Assembly (NCBI GenBank): GCA_964517175.1
Contig: CAZFBU010000003.1
Span: forward strand, 1 to 64,000
DNA length: 64,000 nucleotides
Direction of reading: 5' to 3'
Source of the DNA: JADJNW01 sp964517175
GTDB taxonomy: Bacteria > Bacteroidota > Bacteroidia > Chitinophagales > Saprospiraceae
Under the pieces are notes generated by a model. That model was given only the letters and a program-made list of their open reading frames with translations, ran no database searches and was not told where the DNA came from. Positions 24,193-33,270 of this stretch are shown piece by piece. Each line of letters begins with the position of its first letter. Position 1 is the stretch's first letter. Position numbers and translations under genes: made by a program.

Positions 24193-24573
24193 ATGGAACA
24201 AAAGTCTCTGGAAAATTTGGAAATTTATGCATTAGCAACTCAAATTGGCAATAGCGTTTGGCGAATGATGGATAATTGGGATGCGTTTACAAAAGAAACC
24301 ATAGGAAAACAAGTAACCAGAAGTGCAGATTCCATTGCAGCTAATATTGCTGAAGATTATGGACGTTTTTTCTACAAAGACCGAAGAATGTTTTGCTATT
24401 ATAGCAGAGGATCCGCTTACGAAACAGAATTTTGGATCAGAACAGCCAGACAACGAAATTTAATTCCAACAGAAGAATTCCAGGCTTTTGACAGAACAAT
24501 GAACGAGTTCAAAAATAAGCTCAATAAATTTATTGCTCATTTGAATCGGAAAATTAAAGAAGGTAAGCAATAG
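24193..24573 (+). CDS. Four-helix-bundle protein of the S23/IVS type
   Basis: This 126-residue, mostly helical protein matches the four helix bundle family named after proteins encoded in 23S rRNA intervening sequences. The signature block QVTRSADSIAANIAEDYGR lies near residue 45, followed by a helix with GSAYETEFWIRTARQRNL. Its function is unknown; the known structure of this family is a homo-oligomeric helical bundle. Here it stands as an insert between hisF and hisIE and its base composition is more AT-rich than the his genes, suggesting later arrival (inference). The ATG at 24193 was preferred over a TTG two codons upstream. Confidence 0.85.
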   Translation: MEQKSLENLEIYALATQIGNSVWRMMDNWDAFTKETIGKQVTRSADSIAANIAEDYGRFFYKDRRMFCYYSRGSAYETEFWIRTARQRNLIPTEEFQAFDRTMNEFKNKLNKFIAHLNRKIKEGKQ

Positions 24574-24581
24574 AGGAATTT

Positions 24582-24638
24582 GTTATTTATTACTTGTTAT
24601 TTGGAGACCAATTAACAAATAACCATTAACAAACTACC
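24582..24638. repeat. Opposed-arm word repeat upstream of hisIE
   Basis: TTTGTTATTTATTACTTG and TTATTTGG on the left face CCAATTAACAAATAACC and ATTAACAAAC on the right, with a 3-base centre (AGA), giving an imperfect hairpin that ends next to the hisIE start. It is another member of the dispersed word-repeat family. Confidence 0.65.
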
Positions 24639-25399
24639 ATGAATTTAGACATCAAAAAAATAGATTTCGATAAAACTCAAGGGTTAATTCCCGCCATCAT
24701 TCAAGACGCGACGACGAACAAAGTGCTCATGCTCGGCTACANNNNNNNNNNNNNNNNNNNNNNNNNNNNNNNNNNNNNNNNNNNNNNNNNNNNNNNNNNN
24801 NNNNNNNNNNNNNNNNNNNNNNNNNNNNNNNNNNNNNNNNNATTCCCGCCATCATTCAAGACGCGACGACGAACAAAGTGCTCATGCTCGGCTACATGAA
24901 TGCGGAAGCCTTGCAAAAAACGATGGAGGAAAAGGTGGTGACGTTCTTCAGCCGAAGCAAAAACCGGCTCTGGACGAAGGGCGAAACTTCAGGGAATTTC
25001 CTGCACGTGGTGGAGATGACTGCCGATTGTGACAATGACACCGTTCTAATCAAAGCTCGCCCCAACGGTCCCACTTGCCACACCGGTGCCGACACTTGTT
25101 TTGATGAGGTCAATCAGCCCGATAGTTTTCTCTGGAAACTCGAAAAAGTCATTCAGGATCGCAAAGCCAATCCGAAGGAAGGCTCTTACACCACTTCGCT
25201 TTTCAACAGGGGTATCAACAAAGTTGCGCAGAAAGTAGGCGAAGAAGCCGTAGAATTGGTCATCGAAGCCAAAGATGATAACGAGGCGCTTTTCCTGGGC
25301 GAAGCGGCGGATTTGCTGTATCACTACCTGATTTTGCTCACGGCGAAAGGCTACCAGTTGCAGGATGTGATCGATGTTTTGGAAAGCCGCCATCGCTAG
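24639..25399 (+). CDS. hisIE: Bifunctional phosphoribosyl-AMP cyclohydrolase / phosphoribosyl-ATP pyrophosphatase (artificially split)
   Basis: The enzyme performs steps two and three of histidine synthesis. HisI motifs are RLWTKGETSGNFLHVVEM, DCDNDTVL and the zinc ligands of GPTCHTGADTC. HisE follows with KVGEEAVELVIEAKDDN and GEAADLLYHYLILL. A 100-N run (24742-24841) interrupts the gene, but the 55 bases before it (24687-24741) are repeated exactly after it (24842-24896). The contigs therefore overlap, and removing the N run and one copy restores an unbroken 201-residue protein. Read literally, the two halves are out of frame, which is an assembly artefact. It is the last his gene. Confidence 0.94.
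24687..24896. repeat. 55-bp exact duplication flanking an N gap (unmerged contig overlap)
   Basis: Bases 24687-24741 and 24842-24896 are identical over 55 positions and border the 100-N run. This is what an unmerged overlap of two contigs looks like, so there is no missing sequence and no biological duplication here. Confidence 0.92.
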
Positions 25400-25467
25400 C
25401 AGATGCTTTGGATTTTAGATTTTTAACCAAACTTTAAGAATCTATTGCTATTTGACAGAAAATTCTA

Positions 25468-25499
25468 CTTGCCTTTTTCCCCGGGCACTCCTATCTTTG
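25468..25499 (+). promoter_or_regulatory. Promoter upstream of small membrane protein gene
   Basis: CTTG (25468-25471), 20 bases, TATCTTTG (25492-25499) is the same arrangement as at 16044-16075. It lies about 150 bp before the chosen ATG at 25657. The rest of 25400-25656 shows nothing else recognisable. Confidence 0.5.
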
Positions 25500-25656
25500 T
25501 TCGTTCAGGCTTGAAATTCTGTTCGTCCGTAGATGAAACGAGCCTTTCAGTAAAACATCCTAAATCCGAATCCAAGCTTTTTTAAATTTGAAATTAACAA
25601 TTGAGCCGAAATATGGAAATGGTGTTTTGACCGACGCCGCTAAATTCAACATCCAG

Positions 25657-26154
25657 ATGAAACACATCTTCAAGCAACTACAGACTACTTTCAATGTGTT
25701 ATTCGCAGTGCAGGTTGCGTTTTGTGCCGTAGCGCTTTTTTTCATTCGCAACAGCGCGCCGCCCACAGCAATTGTGGTAAGATATACAGGTGAAGCTCTT
25801 GTGCCTCAGCCATTGAGCACGCCGGGAATTCTCGTTCTCGTTTTTCTGCTGAGTGCCGTTGGTGTCGCCTTTCTCATTGATAATCAGCGTAAAGCGCAGG
25901 GCGCTATTTTGCAGGGACTGGTAGAGAAGGTCGATCATTACCGGCAAACGAGCATCATCCGGTTGGCAATGATCGAAGCCGCAAATATTCTGGCGATCAT
26001 TGTTGCCATTAAGGAAAATAATATGATCTATCTGGCTTTTGTGGCGCTTGGCGTGCTCTTCTTTTTACGCTTCCGCCCGACCACCCGAAAATTCATTCGG
26101 GGTTATCAATTAAACGAGCAGGAGGTTGCCATCATCCGGCAGGAAAAGCAATAG
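25657..26154 (+). CDS. Hypothetical four-helix membrane protein
   Basis: The 165-residue protein is not recognised. It has four hydrophobic segments: NVLFAVQVAFCAVALFFI near the N-terminus, ILVLVFLLSAVGVAFLI, LAMIEAANILAIIVAI and YLAFVALGVLFFL, followed by a basic tail ending RQEKQ. An N-terminal extension from a TTG at 25588 is possible, but the ATG at 25657 (MKHIFKQLQTTF) directly precedes the first helix. It probably sits in the inner membrane. It converges with the SurA-like operon, with 57 bp between the stops. Confidence 0.6.
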   Translation: MKHIFKQLQTTFNVLFAVQVAFCAVALFFIRNSAPPTAIVVRYTGEALVPQPLSTPGILVLVFLLSAVGVAFLIDNQRKAQGAILQGLVEKVDHYRQTSIIRLAMIEAANILAIIVAIKENNMIYLAFVALGVLFFLRFRPTTRKFIRGYQLNEQEVAIIRQEKQ

Positions 26155-26211
26155 GCGCATACGCCCGATATACGGTTGTTAAAGCGACGAAATAGTTCTG
26201 CCCGTTGGGCA

Positions 26212-27603
26212 TTATGGTCGTATGGTCGTATTTTGCCATTTATCCAGTACCCGGCAGCCCGTATATTGTGCATCGATGGAAACAAAAGTCTTATCAATTT
26301 TATCCTTTACCCATTCATTGACAAATTCATTCTTTTTCGACTCAATAGCCGCCATCTGAATTTTGGAATAATCCTGCTCCAGACTTGCCCGGTGCGGTGT
26401 CGTTCGGGATTGCAGCTTAACAATGCGGAAATACGTTTCTCCACGAGGATCAGAAAAGCGGAAAGGCTTGGAAATGCCATCCACCTTCATCGTATCAATG
26501 GTAAAATAGATATCCGGGTCGAGGTCGCCAATCTCGAAGAAAGTATTGCCGGTGGCCGGGTTTACGATTCGACCGTCGTTGTTGTAGCTTTGCGTATCTT
26601 CATCTGAGAAACGCTTCACTGCCTGAGAAAAAGTGAGCGAATCGTTCATAATCAGGGTTCGTACCGAATCGAGATGCTCGCGCGCCTTTGTGATGTCGGC
26701 GTCGGTAATTTCCGGCTTGACCAGGATGTGCCGCACGTGAATGGAGTTGCCCCGGCGTTCGAGCAACTGAATGACGTGAAAGCCAAAGCTGGATTCCACG
26801 AGTTCGGAAATTTCACCTTGCTCCAGGTTGTAAGCAACAGCTTCAAATTCCGGCACAAATTGCCCGCGCTTGGTCCAGCCAAGATCCCCCCCCATGCGCG
26901 CCGAGCCGGGGTCGTCGGAGTATTTGCTGGCAATGGCACCAAAGTCCTCTTTATCTTCAACAACGCGTCTGCGCAGTTCTGTCAGCTTATCAATGGATTT
27001 TTGCCGCTCTTCCGGATTGACTTGTGGCTTGTGGACAATTTCGCCAATTTCCACCTCCGAACTGAAATAAGGCAAACTGTCCCTCGGAATATTGTTGAAA
27101 AAAAACTTCACTTCAGAGGGTGTCACGGTTACGTCCCGCATGATCTGACCCCGCATTCGGTCGGTGAGTATCTGGCTGCGCAAGTCTTCGCGAAATTGCT
27201 CCCGCACCTCGTTCACCGTTTGACCGTAGTAGGCTTCAAATTGCGACACGTCGTTGTTCATATAGCTCAGAATGCGCTCGATACGCGCACTGAGTTGGGT
27301 TTCCACCTCTTCGTCCGACACCTCTACGCTATCGAGCTTCGCCTGGTTGAGCAGCAATTTGCTGGTCATAATACCGTCGAGTATGTTGCAGCGGGCGCCC
27401 TCCGGCAGTTGCCCGTTTTGCGATTCCATCAGTGCGTATTGCTCCTCCAGTTCGGATAAAAGCACCAGCTCGCCGCCAACGGTTCCGATGACTTTATCAA
27501 TAACCGATCTTTGTGCCAGTGCAACCGTTGCCAGCAACAGCATGCAGAATATATGAATTAATTTTTTCATATTTTTGTAAATTCCAGCTTTTGTAACACT
27601 CAT
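26212..27603 (-). CDS. SurA-like periplasmic peptidyl-prolyl isomerase
   Basis: The protein (463 residues from the ATG at 27603, 452 from 27570) starts with a signal peptide, MKKLIHIFCMLLLATVALAQ. A SurA N-terminal chaperone region follows, then parvulin domains: one around FGAIASKYSDDPGSARMGGDLGWTK and FGFHVIQLLERRG, and a second beginning HVRHILVKPEI. It should guide outer-membrane proteins in the periplasm. The longer start overlaps the upstream stop (ATGA), favouring translational coupling. The shorter start gives the more typical signal peptide. It is the last gene of a three-gene chaperone operon. Confidence 0.85.
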   Translation of the reverse strand: MSVTKAGIYKNMKKLIHIFCMLLLATVALAQRSVIDKVIGTVGGELVLLSELEEQYALMESQNGQLPEGARCNILDGIMTSKLLLNQAKLDSVEVSDEEVETQLSARIERILSYMNNDVSQFEAYYGQTVNEVREQFREDLRSQILTDRMRGQIMRDVTVTPSEVKFFFNNIPRDSLPYFSSEVEIGEIVHKPQVNPEERQKSIDKLTELRRRVVEDKEDFGAIASKYSDDPGSARMGGDLGWTKRGQFVPEFEAVAYNLEQGEISELVESSFGFHVIQLLERRGNSIHVRHILVKPEITDADITKAREHLDSVRTLIMNDSLTFSQAVKRFSDEDTQSYNNDGRIVNPATGNTFFEIGDLDPDIYFTIDTMKVDGISKPFRFSDPRGETYFRIVKLQSRTTPHRASLEQDYSKIQMAAIESKKNEFVNEWVKDKIDKTFVSIDAQYTGCRVLDKWQNTTIRP

Positions 27604-28457
27604 TGCGTATAAATTTTAATGTTATTCCGGCGCATTTCCAAATCGTACATTTCTTCTTTTTTGTCTTCGAGCACCTTGATTTTTTGGTTTCGCAGAATGA
27701 TCTTCCGCACCTGATCCTCCACATAAGATAGCGGAGCGATTTCGTTCCGGTTTTTCACTTCAAAAATACGCAGGAAGTATTGGTACGAATCGTCCTTTTT
27801 GTCAATGGTTTGTGGCGAAATATTGGGGATTGTTATCGTACCGGGAGGCAATTCCACGGCAATATCTTCAATGCGATACCAGGTGCTATCCACCAGCAGA
27901 TGCAAATTGGCGTATTGATTGCAATAATCAACCAGTTGCTGATAGCTATTCGGATCATTGCTCTTTCGCCACAGCCCCTCCAGGCTTTCCTGCTCGGGCG
28001 CAGAAAGAGAAACCTTAATAAAATAGCACCGCACGATCGGGCTTTCCAACTGAAACTGCTGCTGATTATCCTCGTAAAATGAGATAATCTCTTCGGCAGT
28101 TACGGTCGAATCCATCAGTTCTTCAACCATTATTTTCTCATAATTGTGCCGAATGAGCGACGCCCGGTAGTCGCGCACCAGTTTATCAATATTCAGGTCG
28201 CTGGGAATATTGCGCTCCGCTTCGTACAGCAGCAACGCCTCCCGAACCCAGCGATCCACATAATTATTAATAATCAGGGCGCTGTCTTCGCTGGTGGTGC
28301 CCGATGGAAACATACCATCCATCTCGGAGAGGTAAAGCGTTTTATTATGTACCTCTGCCAATAGCCGGTTTCCTTGTTCTGCTTCGCCAGAGAACTGGCA
28401 CGCCGCCAGTAAACAAATGGCGGATAGCAACCCCCCAAAAATGCGCAGTATCTTCAT
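27600..28457 (-). CDS. SurA/PpiC-like lipoprotein
   Basis: The 285-residue protein begins MKILRIFGGLLSAICLLAAC, a lipoprotein signal with lipobox LAAC. The remainder resembles the helical chaperone part of SurA/PpiC proteins (SEMDGMFPSGTTSEDSALI, then YVDRWVREALLLYEAE) but shows no convincing parvulin active-site signature. It may hold unfolded clients without isomerase activity (inference). It overlaps the SurA-like gene by 4 bp and follows the larger isomerase gene after 22 bp. A TTG three codons upstream was rejected as start. Confidence 0.72.
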   Translation of the reverse strand: MKILRIFGGLLSAICLLAACQFSGEAEQGNRLLAEVHNKTLYLSEMDGMFPSGTTSEDSALIINNYVDRWVREALLLYEAERNIPSDLNIDKLVRDYRASLIRHNYEKIMVEELMDSTVTAEEIISFYEDNQQQFQLESPIVRCYFIKVSLSAPEQESLEGLWRKSNDPNSYQQLVDYCNQYANLHLLVDSTWYRIEDIAVELPPGTITIPNISPQTIDKKDDSYQYFLRIFEVKNRNEIAPLSYVEDQVRKIILRNQKIKVLEDKKEEMYDLEMRRNNIKIYTQ

Positions 28458-28479
28458 CCCTTCCAATTCTTCCTCCCAA

Positions 28480-30438
28480 TCAGGCTTTTATTAAACTTTC
28501 AAATACCTTTTGGTTCACCTTCACTTTGTATGCTTTGCGCAGCGACTCTACCCACTGGTTTTCCAGGTAATCCTGGTAGTCAGCAATAATGTAGCCCCGT
28601 GCCTCCTGAAGCGTTTTGCTGCGTGGCGGCATTACCTCCTCCACCCGGTAAAAGCTGGAGCTACCATCGCGACTAACCTGCAGCCGACTGACGTACCCTT
28701 CCGACCAGGTTTCTGTATCTTCGGGTTTGCGCTCAATCGTTTTTTGTTCAATCGTAATAATGACCTGCTCCTCCGTATTGAACTGCCGAATCACGCCATC
28801 TGCTTCCTCATTTTTTTCTACATAAGACCGAATCTGCTGAGCTTTCGTTCTGCCTACCGGCGCAACGGTATAAACGGTTACCACCGCCCGCTCCCGCCAG
28901 CGGTAGCGCCCTTTCTCTTTTTCGTGAAATGCCTGCAGACCTACGGTATCCTGCGAAGCTTTATCCCATACCAACTGCTTCGTAGCTTCAAAGAGCAGAA
29001 TTCCTTCTTCGTATTCGCGCATCAGGGCTTTAAATTCCGGATATTTTTCCTCCAGACGCCCCTCTTCAAATCGCATACAAACATCTTCGACATATTCCGC
29101 GTACAACTGCCGGACGGCTGCCTCCACCCCCTGGCTTTTCAGGCGTATGCGCTTGCCGGTTGCATTTTTCAAATATGCGGCAAAATCGCTCAGCTTCCGT
29201 TGGTTATCCTCCCCCAGGCTTAGCAGAACGTCATCCTTGACCGATGCGTCCATTTCCCATCGAAAGCCAAAGAAACTTTCGGCATCCTGATTATCTATAA
29301 ATTGCTGAAGAACCGCTTCATTTTCGGTAAAGCTATTCTCTCTGCGAATGCGCTCGAGCATGGCAATGCGCGCCTGCTCAAAGCGGCTGTCCTGTTTGAT
29401 CTTCACCTCTAAACGATTCTTTTCCACCTCAAAAGGTTGTATGCCACGCTTGCTGATTCGCTTGATAATGTGCCAGCCGATACTGGTTTTAATCGGTTCG
29501 GAAATAGCACCGTCTTCCGGCAAAGCAAAAGCAGCATCCTCGAAATTCCGCTCGTAGCGCCCGATACCGAAAATGCCCAGATAACCACCCCGATCGGACG
29601 TCGCTTCGTCATCCGAACTGCTCTTGGCAAGCGTCTCAAACTTGGCTCCGTCCGTTTGCAAAGCAGCGTAGATTTCATCAATTTTGGTTTTTGCAGCGTC
29701 GAAGTTGTCGTTTTTTACTCTGGCGAGAATATGCGCTACCTCAATTTCGCCCCGCGCCGGGCGGCGTTGCTCCACCCGAATGATGTGATAGCCAATGCGG
29801 GAACGCACCGGCCCGGCAACACTCCCAACCGGCGTATTGTAGGCAGCTTTTTCCAATTCATAGAATCCATTCGGCAGTGGAGCCGTGAGAAAACCCAGGC
29901 TGCCGTCCCGTTGAGCTGCACCGGCATCGTCCGATGCTTCGCGGGCCAGTTTGGCGAAATCCGTACCGCCGTCCAGTTGCTTCCGGATATCCATAGCTTT
30001 GGCGTAAGCCTCCAGCGTATCCTGCCCCTGCCCCTGAATGAAAATGTGACTCAGTTCTACGTCTTCCTGCACGCGCTCGTAAAGCTCACGCAGCAGCTTA
30101 TCCGTCACTTCCCGATCAATCAGGTACGAATCAGCCAGTTGCTTGCGATAGCCTTCCAGTTCTTTTTGCAGGCTCGGAATGGTATCCAGTTGCATTTCCT
30201 TTGCTTTCTGGACTTTGAGTTTGAATTTGATGTATAACTCCAGATATTCTTCCAGCGACTTGCGGGAAAAATCCGCGTCGTTGCCATTGGTTTTGCTGTA
30301 AATGTATTTGAACTCCGACAAATGCACCGGCGTGTCGTCCACGGTGAATAACACCGGATCTTTTCCCTGCATTTGCGCCAATAAATAGAGCGGCAACACT
30401 GCCGTTGTAATGACCAGAGAGAAAATGCGTCGTAACAT
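28480..30438 (-). CDS. Periplasmic peptidyl-prolyl isomerase with two parvulin domains
   Basis: The 652-residue secreted protein (signal peptide MLRRIFSLVITTAVLPLYLLAQ) has an N-terminal helical chaperone region. Two rotamase domains follow. The first has ELSHIFIQGQ, FAKLAREASDDAGAAQRDGSLGF and GYHIIRVEQRRP. The second has VAHILARVKND, FETLAKSSSDDEATSDRGGYLG and GWHIIKRISKRG. The last about 250 residues are a separate helical region of unknown role. It heads the operon of three periplasmic folding factors (28480, 27600 and 26212), which together probably assist outer-membrane protein assembly. Confidence 0.88.
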   Translation of the reverse strand: MLRRIFSLVITTAVLPLYLLAQMQGKDPVLFTVDDTPVHLSEFKYIYSKTNGNDADFSRKSLEEYLELYIKFKLKVQKAKEMQLDTIPSLQKELEGYRKQLADSYLIDREVTDKLLRELYERVQEDVELSHIFIQGQGQDTLEAYAKAMDIRKQLDGGTDFAKLAREASDDAGAAQRDGSLGFLTAPLPNGFYELEKAAYNTPVGSVAGPVRSRIGYHIIRVEQRRPARGEIEVAHILARVKNDNFDAAKTKIDEIYAALQTDGAKFETLAKSSSDDEATSDRGGYLGIFGIGRYERNFEDAAFALPEDGAISEPIKTSIGWHIIKRISKRGIQPFEVEKNRLEVKIKQDSRFEQARIAMLERIRRENSFTENEAVLQQFIDNQDAESFFGFRWEMDASVKDDVLLSLGEDNQRKLSDFAAYLKNATGKRIRLKSQGVEAAVRQLYAEYVEDVCMRFEEGRLEEKYPEFKALMREYEEGILLFEATKQLVWDKASQDTVGLQAFHEKEKGRYRWRERAVVTVYTVAPVGRTKAQQIRSYVEKNEEADGVIRQFNTEEQVIITIEQKTIERKPEDTETWSEGYVSRLQVSRDGSSSFYRVEEVMPPRSKTLQEARGYIIADYQDYLENQWVESLRKAYKVKVNQKVFESLIKA

Positions 30439-30699
30439 TGTTGCTATTGGTTTTGGTTCTTGAATCTGGAAACGTTAAAGCACTGTTTTAATTGTTTGGT
30501 CCGAATTTTGGACAATGGCAGCGCATTGGCCACCGCCAAAGCTTCCGAAAAGCGGTGCAAAGTTAAGGATATTGCTGAATTTTGTTGCATCGTTTTATGG
30601 TTTCATTGTCGTATCGAACTTTAGAATGTAACCTATTGTACGAAAAAGCCGGGAGATGGTTGCACAACCCAAGCACAACGACACCCAATAAATACCAAC
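30439..30699. other. Upstream region of the isomerase operon
   Basis: In this 261-bp spacer the minus strand carries TAACTTTG (30558-30565), a match to the TAnnTTTG -7 box, about 120 bases before the isomerase start; the -33 element is not clear. The remainder, down to the murF-alr stop, holds no open frame and no strong terminator. Confidence 0.4.
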
Positions 30700-33177
30700 T
30701 TACTCCTGAATGTAAACCCGCTTCACGCGATCCGTGATCGTCGCGAATACTTCCAGCGGAATAGTATCAAAAGCTTTCGCTAATGCAAGTACGGACTGGT
30801 TTTCTCCAAAAATTTCCACCTCGTCGTCTTCGCGTGCTTCGGGAATGTCCGTCAGGTCAACCATGCACATATCCATCGCCACCGTGCCCACGATAGGCGC
30901 CAGCTTGCCGTGTAGCCACACCGAGAATTTTCCATTGCCCGCCGCCCGCCGCAAGCCATCCGCATAGCCAATCGAAATGGTGCCGATGCGCGACGTCCGC
31001 TCCGCCCGCCAGCGTCGCCCGTAGCCAACAGTTTCGCCGGATTGCAGGGCATGAATTTGCGAAATCGTTGCTCGCAACGTCAATACCGTAAACAGCTTTT
31101 CCTTGAAATCGACGTAGTTATCCAAACCATATAGCCCGATGCCCAGCCGCACCATGTCCATCTGCCAATCGGGAAAGCGATGTACACCTGCCGTATTCAG
31201 CGCATGTTTTAACGGCTTATAACCAATGGATTCTGAAATAATTTCATACATTTCTTTGAATAATTGCAGTTGCTCCAGCGTGAACGCATCGTGCGCAGGC
31301 GCTTCGCTCGCTGCCAGGTGCGTAAAAATGGATTTGATCTGAATTTGCGGATTTTGCTGTAAAATTTCGATCAGCATCGGCAATTCCTCTTCCACAAATC
31401 CCAGCCGGTGCATGCCGGTATCGAGCTTCAGGTGAATCGGGAAATCGCCCGGGCGGTGCTGACTAAAAACCGCATACGCCCGCAGCAAACGCATGGAATA
31501 AATCTCCGGCTCCAGGTGGTAGCGCAGCATGGCATCGAAGCCCGCTTCCTGTGGATTGAGCACCATGATCGGCGCGTGAATGCCCTCCCGGCGGAGCGCC
31601 ACGCCCTCATCGGCATAGGCCACCGTGAGGTAATCCACGCCGTGGAACTCCAGCAACCGCGCCACTTCCGCCGCTCCGCTGCCGTACGCCGCTGCTTTCA
31701 CCATCACCATCGTGCGCACGCCGGGTTGCAAATAGCGACTGTAAATGTAGAGATTGCGCAGCAGGTTTTGCAGGTTGATTTCCAGGACGGTTTTGTGGGC
31801 TTTCAGTGCCAGGCGGTCGGCGATGCGCTCGAAGGCAAATTTCCGCGCGCCCTTCAGCAGGATCGCTTCGTCCTGAAATTCGACCTGATCAAAATCCGCC
31901 AGAAAATCCTGGGTGCTCGGGTAGCAATTTACATCTGTTCCGTTTTGAACTAAACCTTGCAAACGCTGCACCGCATTGCCAATTGCGATCAAACGGTTGA
32001 TCTTTTTCTCGGCAACGAGTTGGGCAACTTTCGCGTAAAGCGTCGCCTGGTCTTCGCCGCTCTGCAAAATATCGGAAAGGATTAGCGTGCGCTTGGCTTT
32101 TTTGCGTTGCTGTTCCAGAAAATTGAGCGCCAGCGTGAGCGAAGTGAGGTCGGAATTGTAACTATCGTTCACGACAATGCAGTTGTTGATCGCTTCCCTG
32201 AGTTCGAGGCGCATCTCCACCGGCTCCAGCAGCGCAATGCGCTCGCGAATCACATTTGGCGGCAAGCCCAGGTACAGCAGCAGTGCCCAGCAGTGGATGG
32301 CATTTTCGATCGACGCGGCATCGGTGAAAGGGATGGCGATTTGGTGGGTTTGGTTTTGAAAAATACCTTCGATTAAAGTAGCTGATAGCTGATGGCTGAT
32401 AGGCAATGTTATTTGGGTAATTTGCAGGTCAGTTGCCTCCCTTTGCGACCAGGAAAACGTTTTTTTATTCAATCCCGCGAGCTCATTCGCGATAAGCGGA
32501 TGGTCTTTGCAATAAAAAATGATGTCAGCAAATTGAAACAACTTCGCTTTTTCGTACACTTTCTCCGCCGTGGACGAGAAGCCCGCCGCGTGCGCCTCGC
32601 CGATATTGGTGAACAATCCGATGTTGCAATGCACGATGGATGTCAGGCGTTCCATCTCGCTGGTTTGCGAAATGCCTGCCTCGAAAATTCCAAGATCATG
32701 CTCCGGCTGAATCTGCCAAATCGAAAGCGGCACGCCGTATTGCGAATTGTAGCTCCGCGGACTTCGCACGATGTGAAAATCTTCGCGCAGGAGTTGATAA
32801 AGCCATTCCTTGATGATAGTCTTGCCGTTGCTGCCGGTGATGCCAATGGTTTTCAGCGCAAAGCGCTGCCTATGGTGCGCCGCCAGTTGTTGCAGGGCAT
32901 CCAACGTATTTTCGACCAGAACAAAATTTGCGCCCGGGAATTTCTCAATGGAAATTTTTTCTGAAATGACAAAACTTCGCACACCGGCCGCGTACAGTTG
33001 CGGGATAAAATCGTGCGCATTATGGCGCATGCCATGCACGGCAAAGAACAGCGCCGAAGCCGGAAAAATGACTTGCCGGCTGTCGAGCAGCAAATGCTCG
33101 ATGTTTGTGAATGTATCGGAAGCCTGGAGCAAATTGCCCCGGACGATGCTGGCAACTTCGGGGATGGTGTATTTCAT
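30700..33177 (-). CDS. Fused UDP-MurNAc-tripeptide:D-Ala-D-Ala ligase and alanine racemase
   Basis: The 825-residue protein joins two peptidoglycan enzymes. Residues of about 1-450 are MurF, with the ATP loop GITGSNGKTIIKEWL near residue 110 and the NDSYNSD region. Residues of about 455-825 are alanine racemase: MVMVKAAAYGSG with the PLP lysine, TGMHRLGF, and VGYGRRWRAER with the region around the catalytic tyrosine. It would make D-alanine from L-alanine and attach D-Ala-D-Ala to the cytoplasmic precursor. The MurF-Alr fusion is known in Bacteroidota. The gene appears to be monocistronic, with a hairpin-rich 249-bp spacer upstream. Confidence 0.93.
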   Translation of the reverse strand: MKYTIPEVASIVRGNLLQASDTFTNIEHLLLDSRQVIFPASALFFAVHGMRHNAHDFIPQLYAAGVRSFVISEKISIEKFPGANFVLVENTLDALQQLAAHHRQRFALKTIGITGSNGKTIIKEWLYQLLREDFHIVRSPRSYNSQYGVPLSIWQIQPEHDLGIFEAGISQTSEMERLTSIVHCNIGLFTNIGEAHAAGFSSTAEKVYEKAKLFQFADIIFYCKDHPLIANELAGLNKKTFSWSQREATDLQITQITLPISHQLSATLIEGIFQNQTHQIAIPFTDAASIENAIHCWALLLYLGLPPNVIRERIALLEPVEMRLELREAINNCIVVNDSYNSDLTSLTLALNFLEQQRKKAKRTLILSDILQSGEDQATLYAKVAQLVAEKKINRLIAIGNAVQRLQGLVQNGTDVNCYPSTQDFLADFDQVEFQDEAILLKGARKFAFERIADRLALKAHKTVLEINLQNLLRNLYIYSRYLQPGVRTMVMVKAAAYGSGAAEVARLLEFHGVDYLTVAYADEGVALRREGIHAPIMVLNPQEAGFDAMLRYHLEPEIYSMRLLRAYAVFSQHRPGDFPIHLKLDTGMHRLGFVEEELPMLIEILQQNPQIQIKSIFTHLAASEAPAHDAFTLEQLQLFKEMYEIISESIGYKPLKHALNTAGVHRFPDWQMDMVRLGIGLYGLDNYVDFKEKLFTVLTLRATISQIHALQSGETVGYGRRWRAERTSRIGTISIGYADGLRRAAGNGKFSVWLHGKLAPIVGTVAMDMCMVDLTDIPEAREDDEVEIFGENQSVLALAKAFDTIPLEVFATITDRVKRVYIQE

Positions 33178-33270
33178 AGCAGATTTAAAAGATAAAGTTA
33201 TCTCGAAGTAAGTAAGCGGACAGAATTAAATTGTCAATAAAATAGACAGGACTCACAGGATTTTCAGGAT

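Noticed and set aside
24639..25399. Tandem duplicated or frameshifted hisI genes
   Set aside because: The 55-bp identity on both sides of the N run shows an unmerged contig overlap, so there is one intact gene.
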